This document shows positions 24,085 to 32,437 of a stretch of DNA of 44,027 nucleotides, in pieces. The stretch is from Micromonospora sp. AMSO31t. GTDB lineage: Bacteria; Actinomycetota; Actinomycetes; Mycobacteriales; Micromonosporaceae. The stretch covers positions 1-44,027 of the forward strand of contig NZ_WBKT01000037.1 in assembly GCF_008868175.1 (NCBI RefSeq). The letters run 5' to 3'. A program made the position numbers and the translations under genes. The number at the start of each line of letters is the position of its first letter. Position 1 is the first letter of the stretch. The notes under the pieces were generated by a model. That model was not told the DNA's origin, searched no databases, and saw only the letters and a program-made list of their open reading frames with translations.

Positions 24085-26256
24085 CTACGTGAGCACCATC
24101 TGTCCGAGTTCCTGGGTGCATCGGGTGAGTCCGACGTAGAGGCCGTTCCAGCCGCGCGGTTCAGCGGCGATGCCCTGTGGGTCGATGAGTAGCGTCGCGT
24201 CCCATTCCAGTCCCTTGGACTGAGCCGCGGTGAGCACCGGCACATCGCTCAGCACGGCCAGGAGTTCGGCGATGCGGTCGGCGGGGGCGATGACGCCGAC
24301 CGTACCGCCATGCCACCGTTGCTGCAGCTGTCGCACAGCGTGGGCGGCGGCGCCGGCAAGCTCGGCGGGCGTGATCGTGAGCACCCAGGGGGCGATACCG
24401 GAGGAGCGTACCGCCCGTGGTGGCGCGTTGTGGCTGCCAGCCTTTTGCAGGACGGGTTCGGTGAGGGCCATGACCTCACGCGGGGTCCGGTAGCAGATGG
24501 TCAGTTCCGCGGCGGCCCAGCGGTCTCCGAAAACAGCCTGCACCGCTTGTGCCCAGTTGGTGTGCCGATGTGCTGCCTCCGCCTGATCGATGTCGCCGAC
24601 CGCGGTGATGGAGCGACTGGGACAACGCCGTAGGACCATCTGCCGCTGCATCTCGGACAACTCTTGCGCCTCGTCGATGACGACGTGGCCGTACACCCAG
24701 TCGCGCTGCCGGCGAGCATGGTCGGCGACGAACTCGCCCTGCGGTTGCGGGGCCCCGACCTCTCCTAGCAGGTCGGCCAGGGCGTCGAGCAGGGGGATGT
24801 CGCTCGATGCCCACGGTGCGGGCCCGGCCGAGACGGCGGTGATCTCCTCCGTGGACAACTGCGGGGCAAACCGGGCCAGCAGGGCGCGGTCGCTCAGAAG
24901 ACCACACAGTAGGGTTTCGGCGTCGAGGGTGGGCCACCATGCCTCGATGAACCGAGCGATGGTGGCGTTCTCCGCAATACGATCGCGAAGGCCCTCTATT
25001 TCCTCCTCGGAGAGCAACCCGTCGACGTCACTGCCGGTGGGCCTCCTGCCGACATGGTGGTCATGCTGCATCCCCCGGTCGACGCGGGCGAGGATGTCCT
25101 CGAAGCCCTCCTCCATCTCGTTCATCAGCGCCTCGCGCTGCTCGACGACAGCGTCGGCAAGGAGGTGGTGCAGCTGCTCGGCGAACGCCGTACGGGCGCG
25201 GTGGTACGGGCGTCCCTGCACCGCCGAGGCGAGCGCCTGTGCCACTGTTTCGGCTGTGATGACGTAGAACTCGCCCTCCCAGCGCAGCTCCAGCTCACGG
25301 GGCCGCGGGAGCAGCGACGTGACGTAGTTTTCGAGCGCGGGTTGCCAGAGGGCGCGGCCCTTGATTTCGGCGAGAAGCCGGCTCTCGTCGCGGCCCACGC
25401 GGATCTCGGGCAGCAGAGTGTCACAGGTCGCCGAGACGACGGCGGTCTCACCGAGCGCGGGCAGCACCTGGGCGATGTACTGGAGGAACCGCGGCGAGGG
25501 GCCGAGGACCAGGACCGCTTGGTCGGCCATCTTCGGCTGGGCGAACAGCAGGTAGGCGACGCGGTGCAGGGCAACCACGGTCTTGCCCGTGCCGGGACCG
25601 CCCTGAACGATCAGCGGGCCGGTCGCCTCGGCCCGGATGATGTCATCCTGTTCGCGTTGCAGCGTGGCGATCGCCGTCGCCATACGACCGGTGCGCCGCG
25701 CATCCAGGGCGGCCAGTAGGGCGCCTTCACCGACGAGTTCCGCCGTTATGGTCCCGTCCAGTGGCTCGTCGTCCACGCCGACGACGGCCGATCCCGTCGT
25801 GCGTATGTGACGGCGCCGTGCCTGACCTTGTGGGTCGACAGCCGTCGCGGTGTAAAACGGCCGAGCTGCGGGAGCTCGCCAGTCCACCAGCAGCGGCTCA
25901 CTGTCCTCGCCGTCGTTGCGCAGACCGACACGGCCTACGTGTCGCACGGTGCCATCAAGGCCGTCGAGGCGGCCGAAGACCAGCCCTTCCCGTGCTCGCC
26001 GTAGCTCCTCGTACTGCTGGCGGAGCATGCGCTGCCGCGCCCGTTCCAACGCGTCCAGGGGGTCTGACGAAAGCTCGGCCTGCAGGTGGTCGACAAGCCT
26101 GTCGCGCCGGGCCGTGGCCAGGTCGAGAAACTCTTGTTCCTCGGCGACCGCGGATCGGCGCGCGACGCCCTCTGCGGTAGAGGTTGGCGATTCGCCGTTT
26201 GGTGTCATTTCGCTGGCGCCAGCAGTGCCGTTGTTCAGAGCGAAATCCCGGCGCAT
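24085..26256 (-). CDS. helR: HelR/HelD-type RNA polymerase-associated ATPase
   Basis: The protein of about 723 residues is a UvrD-like superfamily 1 ATPase. Residues 1-160 contain a coiled, charged arm (LDLATARRDRLVDHLQAEL) and a PLLVDWRAPAARPFY segment that marks the HelD family. Walker A is VQGGPGTGKT near residues 217-226; IDEAQELSEMQ is Walker B; AVGDIDQAEA, QSKGLEWD and GLYVGLTR are later helicase motifs. HelD proteins pull stalled RNA polymerase off DNA; actinomycete HelR also displaces rifamycins and gives resistance. The GTG/ATG choice is settled by GAGGA 7-8 bases before ATG 26256; the open frame extends to 26418. HelR versus ordinary HelD is not decidable by eye. Confidence 0.85.
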   Translation of the reverse strand: MRRDFALNNGTAGASEMTPNGESPTSTAEGVARRSAVAEEQEFLDLATARRDRLVDHLQAELSSDPLDALERARQRMLRQQYEELRRAREGLVFGRLDGLDGTVRHVGRVGLRNDGEDSEPLLVDWRAPAARPFYTATAVDPQGQARRRHIRTTGSAVVGVDDEPLDGTITAELVGEGALLAALDARRTGRMATAIATLQREQDDIIRAEATGPLIVQGGPGTGKTVVALHRVAYLLFAQPKMADQAVLVLGPSPRFLQYIAQVLPALGETAVVSATCDTLLPEIRVGRDESRLLAEIKGRALWQPALENYVTSLLPRPRELELRWEGEFYVITAETVAQALASAVQGRPYHRARTAFAEQLHHLLADAVVEQREALMNEMEEGFEDILARVDRGMQHDHHVGRRPTGSDVDGLLSEEEIEGLRDRIAENATIARFIEAWWPTLDAETLLCGLLSDRALLARFAPQLSTEEITAVSAGPAPWASSDIPLLDALADLLGEVGAPQPQGEFVADHARRQRDWVYGHVVIDEAQELSEMQRQMVLRRCPSRSITAVGDIDQAEAAHRHTNWAQAVQAVFGDRWAAAELTICYRTPREVMALTEPVLQKAGSHNAPPRAVRSSGIAPWVLTITPAELAGAAAHAVRQLQQRWHGGTVGVIAPADRIAELLAVLSDVPVLTAAQSKGLEWDATLLIDPQGIAAEPRGWNGLYVGLTRCTQELGQMVLT

Positions 26257-26304
26257 TCGCAAATCCTCGTATTGGTGCTTTCCCTCGGCCCGGATGAGCC
26301 GCAG

Positions 26305-26321
26305 GCATTCCGGCGGCAAGC
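26305..26321 (-). promoter_or_regulatory. Possible rifamycin-associated-element-like dyad upstream of helR
   Basis: Read on the minus strand, GCTTGCCGCCGGAATGC lies 49-65 bases before the helR start. It is an imperfect dyad containing CTTGCCGC, which recalls the rifamycin-associated element found upstream of actinomycete rifampicin-resistance genes. I do not hold the consensus exactly, so this is only a candidate. Confidence 0.25.
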
Positions 26322-26518
26322 ATAGAGTTGGTTTCCCCTCGTCGACCAGGAATCCTGTCAGCGGAGATGGGAATCTCAATGCCTTGCAGTTCGAAGCCGT
26401 TTGTGGCCTCAGAGCCAATTTGGTTAGTTGAACTTCGTTCGTCCTGGTGAGGCGGGTATTTCGCCCGGGGCCCCCGGCGAACGTGCACGGACCTCCTCAG
26501 TAGATGGTGCGGCGGCGA

Positions 26519-26686
26519 TCACCGACGGGCTACCCCCGCGGCGACAGCGGCGACCAGCGCCCATACCGACAGCGAACGCCGTCGGATCACCCGCAGCTCA
26601 TGCACCCAGGAGGCGAGGAGCGATGGCGGCGCCGATCTGCCGAGAAGATGGTCAGAATCTGGGTCCGAGTGCGGACCGGGCGTCAT
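26519..26686 (-). CDS. Possible 55-residue single-span membrane protein
   Basis: A short frame just downstream of the lipase-like gene ends with VRRR-type basic residues (RVIRRRSLS) followed by a hydrophobic helix WALVAAVAAGVA and a final RR, the profile of a small membrane peptide. GGGGGA lies 7 bases before ATG 26686. No family is recognised, and such frames also occur by chance. The remaining sequence between it and helR (26257-26518) shows nothing besides the helR upstream region. Confidence 0.2.
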   Translation of the reverse strand: MTPGPHSDPDSDHLLGRSAPPSLLASWVHELRVIRRRSLSVWALVAAVAAGVARR

Positions 26687-26715
26687 CCCGGAGTCCCCCG
26701 CGGTCACGGCCCCTT

Positions 26716-28749
26716 CTACGGGCAGGGTGTGCCCGCGCAGACGTCGACGACCTTGCCGGTGAGCAGGAACACCGCCTTCTGTCGCTGGGCCCCGGCCTGA
26801 GCGCGCGGGAACTCGTGCGGATCCTCCCCGTACTCCGGCCCGGCTGGGGCGAGGTTCGTCGGCGGTGGCGCGTACGCCGTGCCGCTGTTCCAGATCACGA
26901 TCGCCGACCCCGCGTACGGGTACCTGCGGATCGGCGCGATGCCCCAGTACGGCCGCACGTCCGCCGACCAGCCGTCGGCGAGCGCGGGCGTGTGGATGCG
27001 GGCGCCGATCGTGCGCGCCTGCACCTCGGCCGCGGCGGGCGAGACCTGGTGGTCGCCGAAGGCCACGTGCATCAGCCCCTGGTGCGCCGGGGTGCCCGGC
27101 AGCGGGCGGTCGGTCATGTGCTGGGCGTACCCGTTGGCCTCGGAGCGGTCCCACAGCATCTGGAGCAGCGCGAGGATCAGCTGCTGGTCGACCTTGTCCG
27201 GGTAGGAGCCGTCCATGACCTGCTGGAACGGGGCGAAGTCCACGCTCCGTTGCAGCAGCGTCGAGTAGTTCATGGCCGGCACGCCGAGCACCGACCGGGT
27301 CCAGTCCTGGGCGATGGCGGTGAGCGCGCCGCCGTTGATGCCGCCCTGGCTGTTGCCGTCGTAGTGCAGCCCGCCGGCCACGTTGATCAGCGGCCGCGCG
27401 GCGGCGTCCCGGAACGCCGGGTGGGCGGCGAACCCGCCCGGGTGGATCATCGCGCGGCCCAGGAAGAGGAAGTTCAGGAAGCTCTGCTGCAACCGGTCCA
27501 CCACGGCGGGGAAGGCACTCAGGTCGGTGAAGGCGCCGGCCACGTAGGGGACGTCGGCCGCGGCCATGCCGATCCAACTGGTCGCGCAGAAGCTGAAGTC
27601 GTACGTGTTCGACATCGTCTTGACGTTGCCGGCGTTGATCTCGGTGGGCCGGCCGAGCAGGCCGTGGCCGTAGAGCGAGAGGTGCGCCGGTTTCGCGGCG
27701 GACACGCTGCGCGGGATGTTGCAGACGAAGTCCGCCGCCACCGTCGCGCCGGACGGCGTGGGCAGGGCGTTCGGTGCGGGTGGCGTACCGTCGCCGCCAG
27801 CCGGTCCGTAGTGCAGCCGGGAACCGGGCCCGCCGTCGCCGGTCAGGTAGGACGGTACGTCGATGGTCCCGGTCACCTGCCGGGCGATCAGCGGCTCCTG
27901 CTCCGGCGGGTAGTCGGTCACCTGGGTGATGGTGAACGACGGTGCGGCCCGGCGGAGGGCGGCGAACGCGCTGTCGCGGACCGCCAGCATCCGCCCGGTC
28001 AGCCCGTGCCGGCTGGCCACCGTGAAGTCCCAGGCCAGGTAGAGGCTGTGCCGCTTGACGCCGGTCCGGCTCAGGTCGGCGAGGATCCGCTTCATCTGCG
28101 CGGCGCGACCGTCCCGGTGGCGGAGGCCGGCACCGGTTACGTACGCGCGGAACGCCTTCGGCGCCGGGATCGTCGCCCCCGCGCCGTCGCGCATGCCGCG
28201 CAGGCCCACGACGTACCGGGTGCCCTCGGTCAGCGCGACCGCCGGCCGGATGATCAGCAGTTGCCGGTCGGGCTGGCCGGCGGCGTGCGCGTCCAGCTCG
28301 GCCCAGTACGGGGCGCGCTCGCCGGTCCGGGCGTTGAGCAGCACGATCGGCGCGTCCGGTGCCAGCGAGCGGCCGATGTCGGTGACCGGCGGGATACCGG
28401 TCGCCGCGGCGTCGAGGCCGGGCACGCGCACCAGGATCGGCGAGCCGGGGCTGAACCCGTCCTGCCGGTTCCACTCCGCCGGGTCGATCGGCGCCCCCTG
28501 GACGTTGGCGGGCATCGCCGAGGTCGCGATCCGCACCCGCTTGCCGGTGGGGCTGGTCCGGTCCGGCACGGTGAAGTAGTCGTTCGGGAACGGCAGCAGG
28601 CAGGCCGTCGGGTCGATGGGGTCGCACGTCCGGTCTCCGGCCGGCGGCGGAGTCGCGGCCGGCGCCGCGGCGGCGGCGGTGCCGAGCAGCATGGTGCCCG
28701 CGGTCACCAGCACGGACACGGCGAGACGGAGCCGTCGGAGTGTGGTCAC
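26716..28749 (-). CDS. Secreted alpha/beta hydrolase, lipase-like
   Basis: The protein of about 677 residues has a signal peptide (RRLRL, hydrophobic core, long Ala run near residues 24-30). PFPNDYFT near residue 53 resembles the N-terminal domain of bacterial extracellular lipases. LSLYGHGLLG and, further on, DGNSQGGINGG give an oxyanion-type HG motif and the GxSxG nucleophile elbow (Ser). HVAFGDHQVSPAAAE near the C-terminus has the Asp and His expected for the rest of the triad. It probably hydrolyses an ester outside the cell. The start GTG 28749 is fixed by AAGGAGGAG 6-7 bases upstream. It is divergent from the acyl-CoA dehydrogenase gene, suggesting joint lipid use. Confidence 0.7.
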   Translation of the reverse strand: MTTLRRLRLAVSVLVTAGTMLLGTAAAAAPAATPPPAGDRTCDPIDPTACLLPFPNDYFTVPDRTSPTGKRVRIATSAMPANVQGAPIDPAEWNRQDGFSPGSPILVRVPGLDAAATGIPPVTDIGRSLAPDAPIVLLNARTGERAPYWAELDAHAAGQPDRQLLIIRPAVALTEGTRYVVGLRGMRDGAGATIPAPKAFRAYVTGAGLRHRDGRAAQMKRILADLSRTGVKRHSLYLAWDFTVASRHGLTGRMLAVRDSAFAALRRAAPSFTITQVTDYPPEQEPLIARQVTGTIDVPSYLTGDGGPGSRLHYGPAGGDGTPPAPNALPTPSGATVAADFVCNIPRSVSAAKPAHLSLYGHGLLGRPTEINAGNVKTMSNTYDFSFCATSWIGMAAADVPYVAGAFTDLSAFPAVVDRLQQSFLNFLFLGRAMIHPGGFAAHPAFRDAAARPLINVAGGLHYDGNSQGGINGGALTAIAQDWTRSVLGVPAMNYSTLLQRSVDFAPFQQVMDGSYPDKVDQQLILALLQMLWDRSEANGYAQHMTDRPLPGTPAHQGLMHVAFGDHQVSPAAAEVQARTIGARIHTPALADGWSADVRPYWGIAPIRRYPYAGSAIVIWNSGTAYAPPPTNLAPAGPEYGEDPHEFPRAQAGAQRQKAVFLLTGKVVDVCAGTPCP

Positions 28750-28839
28750 GCGCTCCTCCTTCGACACTGGACGGTGCGTCGACGTGGCGGTCGACGGGTG
28801 GTGCTTCTTCCTACGCTCGTGAATCGATCTCGGCAAGGT

Positions 28840-28852
28840 CCCGGTGACCGGG
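28840..28852. promoter_or_regulatory. Inverted repeat CCCGGT-G-ACCGGG
   Basis: A perfect 6-bp dyad around one base lies 91-103 bases upstream of the lipase-like gene, in the divergent gap 28750-29095. It may be an operator; the rest of that 346-base gap has no gene. Confidence 0.3.
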
Positions 28853-29054
28853 CACCGACCGCTCCGGAATCGCCGACCGGGCCTCCCGCCGACGTTCGAC
28901 CTGTTCGCCGCCGATGCCGACGACGACCGGCATGACCGTCGCCCGCTACCATCCGGCCGCCCGAGGGATGGCGCGCGGCGGGAGTTGCGAGGGTGTCCGG
29001 TCTCACCGCGGCGTGGCCCGGCGGGCCACGCAACCGGCCGGTAACCTTGATCGA

Positions 29055-29067
29055 GTACAGACTGTAC
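29055..29067. promoter_or_regulatory. Inverted repeat GTAC-N5-GTAC in the acyl-CoA dehydrogenase promoter
   Basis: GTACAGACTGTAC lies inside the spacer of a possible promoter (TTGATC at 29047-29052, then TATGTC 18 bases on at 29071). It ends 28 bases before the start codon, so a bound repressor would block transcription. Its regulator is unknown. Confidence 0.35.
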
Positions 29068-29095
29068 CCATATGTCCGTCAGCGGAGGGGTGCCC

Positions 29096-31075
29096 ATGTC
29101 CGATCACATCGACCTCGCTCGCCTGCGGGAGGTGCTCGACGGGCCGCGGGCCGACGTCCGCAACGCGCTCCGGGACCACCTCGACGCGCGCTTCCTCCCG
29201 GTCTACGGCGAGACCGGCGACCAGGCCCGTGCGCGGATCACCCGGTTGCTCACCGAACTCCCCACCGAGCTGGGGATCGCAGCGGCCTTCCCGACCGAGT
29301 ACGGCGGCAGGAACGACGTGGGAGGCTCGATCGTCGCCACCGAGATGCTGGCGCAGGTCGACCTGTCGCTGATGGTCAAGGCGGGCGTGCAGTGGGGCCT
29401 GTTCGGCGGCGCGGTCAGCGCCCTCGGCACGAAACGGCACCACGACGCGTACCTGCGGGAGATCATCTCCGGCAGGATCTTCGGTTGCTTCGCGATGACC
29501 GAGACCGGTCACGGCTCCGACGTCCAGCAACTGCGCACCACCTGCACGTACGACCCGCACACGCAGACCTTCGACCTGCACACCCCGCACGAGGCCGCCC
29601 GCAAGGACTACATCGGCAACGCGGCGCGCGACGGGCGGATGGCGGTGGTCTTCGCACAGCTGGTCACCAACGGGCGGCGGCACGGTGTCCACGCGTGGCT
29701 GGTCCCGATCCGCGACGCGCAGGGCAACCCCCTGCCCGGCGTGACCATCGGCGACGCGGGCGCCAAGGCCGGCCTGCTCGGCGTGGACAACGGGCGGCTC
29801 AGCTTCGACCACGTGACGGTGCCGCGGGACATGCTGCTGGACCGGTACGGTCAGGTCGCGCCGGACGGGACGTACTCCAGCCCGATCGAGAACGACTCCC
29901 GCCGCTTCTTCACCATGCTCGGCACCCTGGTGCGCGGCCGGGTGAGCGTCGGCGGCGCCGCGTCGGCGGCCACCAAGTCGGCGCTGGCCATCGCCGTGCG
30001 CTACGGCGACATCCGCCGGCAGTTCGGCACGCCCGACGCGGATCGGGAGGTGCTGCTCAACGACTACCTGGCCCACCAGCGCAAGCTGCTGCCCGCCCTG
30101 GCCACCACGTACGCGTTGCACTTCGCCCAGACCGAGCTGGTCGCCGCGCTGCATGAGGTCCAGGGCGGCGACGGCCCGGTCGACGAGCACCGGCAGCGGG
30201 AGCTGGAGTCCCGGGCCGCCGGCCTCAAGGCCGCGCAGACCTGGCACGCGACCCGCACCATCCAGATGTGCCGCGAGGCGTGCGGCGGCGCCGGCTACCT
30301 GGCCGAGAACCGGCTACCCAGCCTCAAGGCCGACACCGACGTCTTCACCACGTTCGAGGGCGACAACACGGTGCTGCTGCAACTCGTGGCCAAGGGCCTG
30401 CTCACCGGTTACCGTGACGCGTTCGGTTCGCTGGACGGCTGGGGGCGCGCCTCCTTCGTCGCCGAACACGTCCGCGAGCTGGTGCTCGAACGCACCGCCG
30501 CCCGGTCGCTCATCGAGCGGCTGATCAGCGCCGTGCCCGGTCGGGACGAGGAGGTCGCCGTCACCGACCGCGGCTGGCAGCTCAAGGTCTTCGAGGACCG
30601 CGAGCGGCACCTGCTCGACGGCGCGGTCCGCCGCCTCCGCAACGGCGCGGCCACGAAGAAGGATCACCCCTTCGACATCTTCAACGACGTCCAGGACCAC
30701 GTCCTCGCCGTCGCGGCCGCGCACATCGACCGGGTCACCCTGGAGGCGTTCGTCGCCGGCATCGAGGACACCGCCGACCCGGCGGTCCGGGCGCTGCTCT
30801 CCCGGGTCTGTGACCTGTACGCGCTCAGCGTCATCGAGGCCAACAAGGGCTGGCTGCTGGAGCACGGCCGGCTCACGCCGGCCCGCTCGAAGGCGGTCAC
30901 CGGAGTCGTTAACGGCCTGCTCAAGGAGCTGCGCCCGCACCTGCGGACGCTGGTGGACGGGTTCGGCATCCCGGACGCGTGGCTGCACTGCGCCATCCTG
31001 CGCGAGGAACCTCTCCGGCAGGAGACGATGGCCGCCCACGACGCCGCCGGCGATCCGCAGACCGTCGGGGCGTGA
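29096..31075 (+). CDS. Acyl-CoA dehydrogenase/oxidase family protein
   Basis: The protein of about 659 residues carries the flavin-enzyme motifs: CFAMTETGHGSDVQQLRT (FAD and substrate contacts), MLGTLVRGRVSVGGAASAA, RQFGTPDAD and CREACGGAGYLAENRLPSL, then DVFTTFEGDNTVLLQLVAK whose Glu fits the catalytic base of acyl-CoA oxidases. It is longer than a normal 380-residue acyl-CoA dehydrogenase and closer in size to peroxisomal-type acyl-CoA oxidases. It would make enoyl-CoA in fatty acid breakdown, with O2 or an electron carrier as acceptor. ATG 29096 has GGAGGGG 5 bases before it. It is divergent from the secreted lipase-like gene. Confidence 0.88.
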   Translation: MSDHIDLARLREVLDGPRADVRNALRDHLDARFLPVYGETGDQARARITRLLTELPTELGIAAAFPTEYGGRNDVGGSIVATEMLAQVDLSLMVKAGVQWGLFGGAVSALGTKRHHDAYLREIISGRIFGCFAMTETGHGSDVQQLRTTCTYDPHTQTFDLHTPHEAARKDYIGNAARDGRMAVVFAQLVTNGRRHGVHAWLVPIRDAQGNPLPGVTIGDAGAKAGLLGVDNGRLSFDHVTVPRDMLLDRYGQVAPDGTYSSPIENDSRRFFTMLGTLVRGRVSVGGAASAATKSALAIAVRYGDIRRQFGTPDADREVLLNDYLAHQRKLLPALATTYALHFAQTELVAALHEVQGGDGPVDEHRQRELESRAAGLKAAQTWHATRTIQMCREACGGAGYLAENRLPSLKADTDVFTTFEGDNTVLLQLVAKGLLTGYRDAFGSLDGWGRASFVAEHVRELVLERTAARSLIERLISAVPGRDEEVAVTDRGWQLKVFEDRERHLLDGAVRRLRNGAATKKDHPFDIFNDVQDHVLAVAAAHIDRVTLEAFVAGIEDTADPAVRALLSRVCDLYALSVIEANKGWLLEHGRLTPARSKAVTGVVNGLLKELRPHLRTLVDGFGIPDAWLHCAILREEPLRQETMAAHDAAGDPQTVGA

Positions 31076-31154
31076 CGGGTGCCCCGACCGGTGTTCCGGC
31101 GGCCCGGCGATCCCGCTGACCGTTGATCCGCGTCTGCCCAGGCGGGCACGCCGG

Positions 31155-32333
31155 TCAGGCGTCAGCCATCGATGCCCGGGCGAACAGGCGCGGCAGCGAG
31201 TCGGCGGCGCGGATCGCGACAGCGACCTGCGTCAACTGCGGGTAGCCGCCGCCGACCGCCCGGATGAGGGCGTCCGCAGCAGCGTGGTTGCCGAGGTAAC
31301 ACTCGGCGATGGCCGCCAGGAGGAACGCGACGTGGCACAGGTCTGGCAGGTCGACACCCGCCCGGATGTCGAGTAGCAGCGACCGCGCCTGCTCCGGCCG
31401 CTGGTTGAGCAGGTGCGCCAGGCTCATGGCGACACGAGCGGACAACTGGTGCGGCTGCGCGTGGAAGGCGAGCTGGGCCAGTTCCGAGATCTCCACGACC
31501 TCTCGGTGTGCGACTGGTGCACCGGTCACCACCGCGTCGTACAGGTACCACAACCCGAACTGGACGGTCAGCACCTGCCCGATCGCGGCGGCGGCCACGG
31601 GATCGGTGCTGTCGGCGCGGGCCAGCGCCGCGAGCGCCTCGGCGTCGGCGATGAGATCCGCCGCCGACTGGCCGTGCCCCGTGCTCCAGCGCCGCTGGAA
31701 GGCGGCGAGCGCGAGTAGCGGGTCGTTGCCGTCGGGAACAGGATCTCCGAGGCGATGGTCCCCTCGGGCCATCGCTCGCAACGTCCGGCTGACCTCCTCC
31801 TGGTAGTAGCCCGCCCGTAGCGCAGCGCGGGTGGCCGTCGGCGCCGACAGCCAGCGGAGCAGGTTCCGGCCGTCACTGCGGGGTGACGTGCCGGGAACGA
31901 GATTGACCACCCCGAGCAGCGTCCCGACGAGCGCCGCGCCGAGCAGTACGACGCGGGTCAACGCCGTGCTCGTCAACGCCGCTGCGGCACCGAGCACCGT
32001 CGCGGCGCACAGGTTCGCCATCGGGCCACCGAGGTAGAACAGCACCATCCGCAGCGGCAACGCGGTCGCCGTCGGCGTCGGCCGGACCCACACTTCGCTC
32101 CGCCAGCCCGTGAAAGGTGCGATACGGACCGCGATGACCGGCAGGCGCAGCAGCTTCGCCACGACGAGGTGCCCGCACTCGTGCAGGACGACGTGCACCC
32201 ACAACGACACGCAGGTGAGCCCGACGGCGGCGATCGCACCCGCCACGGACTCGGTGACGAACAGCGCGAACGCCACCGCCTCCAGCACCAGGAGGACGCA
32301 CGCGACGACGAGCCGTCGGCGGGAGGAGATCAC
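31155..32333 (-). CDS. M50/site-2-protease-like membrane protein with a C-terminal helical domain
   Basis: The 392-residue protein has a zinc-protease membrane core: VVLHECGHLVVAKLL (HExxH) near residue 48, FYLGGPMANL and NLVPGTSPRSDGRNLL (NxxP plus a downstream Asp, the third ligand) by residue 155. The last 200 residues are a soluble, Ala-rich helical domain that looks like TPR-type repeats (for example LAHLLNQRPEQARSLL). It may cut membrane proteins, and the helical domain may select partners; no target is visible. The GTG start at 32333 is the only one ahead of the first membrane segment. It converges with the acyl-CoA dehydrogenase gene across a 79-base gap containing TGCCC-AGGC-GGGCA (31135-31148). 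Confidence 0.75.
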   Translation of the reverse strand: MISSRRRLVVACVLLVLEAVAFALFVTESVAGAIAAVGLTCVSLWVHVVLHECGHLVVAKLLRLPVIAVRIAPFTGWRSEVWVRPTPTATALPLRMVLFYLGGPMANLCAATVLGAAAALTSTALTRVVLLGAALVGTLLGVVNLVPGTSPRSDGRNLLRWLSAPTATRAALRAGYYQEEVSRTLRAMARGDHRLGDPVPDGNDPLLALAAFQRRWSTGHGQSAADLIADAEALAALARADSTDPVAAAAIGQVLTVQFGLWYLYDAVVTGAPVAHREVVEISELAQLAFHAQPHQLSARVAMSLAHLLNQRPEQARSLLLDIRAGVDLPDLCHVAFLLAAIAECYLGNHAAADALIRAVGGGYPQLTQVAVAIRAADSLPRLFARASMADA

Positions 32334-32437
32334 CGGAGGATGGTACGGCGGGACAAGGCGTGCGGTCCGGCCCGTAGCAGCGGGTGAAGGGGTTAAATGG
32401 CTTGCACCTGTGCCGGGCCGAGCGTTGGCTGCTCGTC

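Noticed and set aside
26428..28935. Long plus-strand open frame opposite the lipase-like gene
   Set aside because: Its product is Arg/Gly/Pro-rich without domains, and the minus-strand frame has a signal peptide, a strong ribosome binding site and a GxSxG motif.
31135..31148. TGCCC-AGGC-GGGCA between convergent genes as a terminator
   Set aside because: The stem is only 5 bp and such repeats are common in this DNA; it is only mentioned with the adjacent gene.
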